Assembly: GCF_013166595.1 (NCBI RefSeq)
Contig: NZ_JABKKG010000004.1
Location: forward strand, 248,001-312,000
Direction: 5' to 3'
Source of the DNA: Palleniella intestinalis
GTDB lineage: Bacteria; Bacteroidota; Bacteroidia; Bacteroidales; Bacteroidaceae
Length of the DNA: 64,000 nucleotides
Shown piece after piece: positions 62,369-64,000 of the stretch. The position numbers were made by a program, and so were the translations under genes. Under the pieces are notes generated by a model. The model saw nothing but the letters and a program-made list of their open reading frames with translations, did no database searches and had not been told where the DNA came from. Positions within the stretch are counted from its first letter, which is position 1. Each line of letters starts with the position of its first letter.

Positions 62369-62403
62369 AACCTATAACCTGCAACCCTCAATCTAAAACC
62401 TTA
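62369..62403. repeat. 7-bp AACC array (family F)
   Basis: Five 7-mers start at 62369, 62376, 62383, 62390 and 62397: AACCTAT, AACCTGC, AACCCTC, AATCTAA and AACCTTA. The array overlaps the last codons of the UbiA gene and runs into the HAD-gene leader. Confidence 0.75.
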
Positions 62404-63278
62404 TCTCCATAAAGGATGAAAACATAGGAAAGTATCCAAAGAAAGATTACAACCTGCAGGAAATGGTCCTTATACAAGAGTTTCGTTGGGTCACCTGTGG
62501 CGTCGTCAACCTCCGCAAGCTGGATGTAGCGGAGCAGTCCGAGAAGCACGAAAATGGTGGTAAGGTAGATGTATTCTGAGTTTGTTCGTGCCAAAAGTTC
62601 AGGTGAGATGGTGTACATTATATAGCATACGACTGTCACGGCGGCGGTTATTGTCACTGATTGGTTGATGAATGCAAGGTTGTACCGATGCGTATTGTGG
62701 CGCGGAGCCTCGCCGGTCTTCATCATTCTGATGACATCATCGCGCCTTTTCGCAAAGCCGAGAAGGAGCGTAAGCAGGAAAGTCATCAGCACAAGCCAAT
62801 GGGACGGCACGATACCTGTGGCTGCACTGCCGGCGATTATGCGCAGTACGAATCCGAAAGAGAGGACGCAGACATCTACAATGGCATAGTGTTTCAGCAG
62901 ACGGCAATACGCTATGTCGAGCACATAGTAGGCTGCGATGACGCAACCGAGGTCTGTTGCCCTGTCGCCGAGCGTATATACCATTGCCATTGAGAGGGAA
63001 AACATCAGCAGCATTATGGCATAGCCCTGCCCGATGGTTATCTTTCCGGAGGCAATCGGACGCTTGCATTTGACGGAATGGCGCCGGTCGTCCTCCACAT
63101 CGATGATGTCATTGTAGCAATAGATTGACGATGCGGCGAAACTGTAGGCGAAGAATGCGATGAGAGTGCTCACGAGACTTGTCATATTCGTTAGTGCTCC
63201 GCCAAAGAACATAGGCATGAAGATGAACGCATTCTTTATCCATTGGTGCGGACGAGTGAGTAGAATCAGGCTTTTCAT
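62388..63278 (-). CDS. UbiA-family prenyltransferase (decaprenyl-phosphate phosphoribosyltransferase-like)
   Basis: The 296-residue membrane protein begins RPHQWIKNAFIFMPMFFGG and carries the Asp-rich motif NDIIDVEDDRRHSVK near residue 55, then KRPIASG. These match the branch of UbiA proteins that attaches phosphoribose to polyprenyl phosphate, as in mycobacterial arabinan synthesis. Nine spans are expected. The HAD phosphatase downstream could remove the 5'-phosphate. The end use of such a lipid-linked pentose in this organism is unknown. Confidence 0.8.
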   Translation of the reverse strand: MKSLILLTRPHQWIKNAFIFMPMFFGGALTNMTSLVSTLIAFFAYSFAASSIYCYNDIIDVEDDRRHSVKCKRPIASGKITIGQGYAIMLLMFSLSMAMVYTLGDRATDLGCVIAAYYVLDIAYCRLLKHYAIVDVCVLSFGFVLRIIAGSAATGIVPSHWLVLMTFLLTLLLGFAKRRDDVIRMMKTGEAPRHNTHRYNLAFINQSVTITAAVTVVCYIMYTISPELLARTNSEYIYLTTIFVLLGLLRYIQLAEVDDATGDPTKLLYKDHFLQVVIFLWILSYVFILYGDKVLD

Positions 63279-63293
63279 GTGGCTTTTGTTTTG

Positions 63294-64000
63294 TTAGGGG
63301 ATGAGTTTCTGTACTTTGGCTATTGCCTTGTGGAGCAGCCATGCGAGAGGGATGGATATTGCCATGACTATGAGGAACGTGCGCCAATAGCCGAGATGAT
63401 AGCGTTCGACAGGGCGCATGACAAACTCGACATGGATGAGGTACATCTCAAGGGATATTGTTCCGATGAACGCCGCGGCACGCTTTATCCATTGCGGTGT
63501 GTGGCAGAAGAGCTTGTTAAGCAGGATAATCATTGTCACGGCAAGGGGAATGTAGAGCATTCTCTCAAGGAACAGCGGAAATCGTCCGTGCTTGTACTGC
63601 TCCAGCCAGACGCAGGTGGCGAGGGAAAAGGCGAAGAGCAATGCCACAAGCCATATTGCAGAGCCGTCGATTGTCTCCTTTTTCCTTACGCTCTCCGCTA
63701 TGTTTATGCCGAGGAAGAATATCGGCACACGGCTCCAAAATATCTCAATATGTCCCACGGTGGTGTGGATTGGCGTGACATACTGCACTGCAACGCACCA
63801 CATTATCATACCAACGACGAGCCAGCGGTAGACGGGATGCTTGCGTATGAGTTCCATGTAAGGTGCTGCGAAGACATAGAGCATCATCGTGGCAGGGATG
63901 TACCAAAAGGTCAACTCATCACGTGTCCAGAAGTTCCAGTTAATGGCGATGTCGAGAATGAGGTCAATCCATTGTGCCGTAGTGTGCTGTTCGTGCCCAA
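63294..64000 (-). CDS. Acyltransferase family 3 membrane protein (5' end cut by window)
   Basis: The frame runs to the window edge, so the N-terminus is missing; the ATG-like start inside is not real. The visible 235 residues have about seven spans with the look of acyltransferase-3 proteins (WNFWTRDELTFWYIPATMMLY, then FIGTISLEMYLIHVEFVMR, where LEMYLIH is typical). Such proteins O-acylate sugars or cell-surface polymers. It ends 15 bases before the UbiA gene, so the three genes form one operon, perhaps for a modified surface glycan. Confidence 0.8.
   Translation of the reverse strand, partial: GHEQHTTAQWIDLILDIAINWNFWTRDELTFWYIPATMMLYVFAAPYMELIRKHPVYRWLVVGMIMWCVAVQYVTPIHTTVGHIEIFWSRVPIFFLGINIAESVRKKETIDGSAIWLVALLFAFSLATCVWLEQYKHGRFPLFLERMLYIPLAVTMIILLNKLFCHTPQWIKRAAAFIGTISLEMYLIHVEFVMRPVERYHLGYWRTFLIVMAISIPLAWLLHKAIAKVQKLIP

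Overview
The window looks like chromosomal DNA of a Bacteroidales bacterium, most likely Prevotella-like. Promoters almost all follow the Bacteroidetes pattern, TAnnTTTG with a TTG about 19-21 bases upstream. Shine-Dalgarno sequences are hardly visible. The gene content fits the phylum: a type IX secretion (T9SS) sorting-tail protein, DUF4292, DUF4890, DUF3109 and DUF4230 families, a glycine-lipid acyltransferase pair, a PASTA-type division PBP and a DAP-type MurE. The genus is an inference; no rRNA is present.

Layout. 1-3.5 kb: a truncated Nudix regulator, a small operon (DUF3795, tautomerase, GNAT), a DUF1016 nuclease remnant and dgt. 3.6-8.2 kb: dut, TPR protein, DUF4292 lipoprotein and an EnvC-like M23 protein. 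8.3-15 kb: an MFS transporter with a small membrane protein, an ECF sigma/anti-sigma/Spy-like trio, a TPR-HTH membrane regulator and two small exported or membrane proteins. 15-20.8 kb: a probable structured RNA behind a promoter with a boxA-like site, rpsT, tRNA-Glu, dusB, deaD and an OmpA-type porin. 21-29.2 kb: an operon ending in dprA, a thioredoxin, a T9SS cargo protein, an SH3 protein and glsB/glsA. 29.4-45.5 kb: a complete division and cell-wall (dcw) cluster, rsmH-ftsL-ftsI-murE-mraY-murD-ftsW-murG-murC-ftsQ-ftsA-ftsZ. 45.5-52 kb: DUF3109, sufB without its usual partners, a flippase, DUF4230, an SpmA/SpmB fusion and a lipoprotein. 52.3-64 kb: ung, gpmI, gyrB, a PiT phosphate transporter facing a two-component system across paired Pho-box-like repeats, then a HAD/UbiA/acyltransferase operon cut by the window end.

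The most unusual signal is between genes. Thirteen gaps carry short, degenerate tandem arrays with a fixed period: 10 bp (CATG words), 22 bp (AAAGGTAAC-CTTT words), 21 bp (TGTAC words), 9 bp (GTCA or ATTCGA words) and 7 bp (GGTT/AACC words). Twelve of the 13 gaps lie between genes read in the same direction, several of them inside the dcw cluster. No family known to me explains them. I could not run any genome-wide count, folding or homology search, so all names rest on motif recognition.
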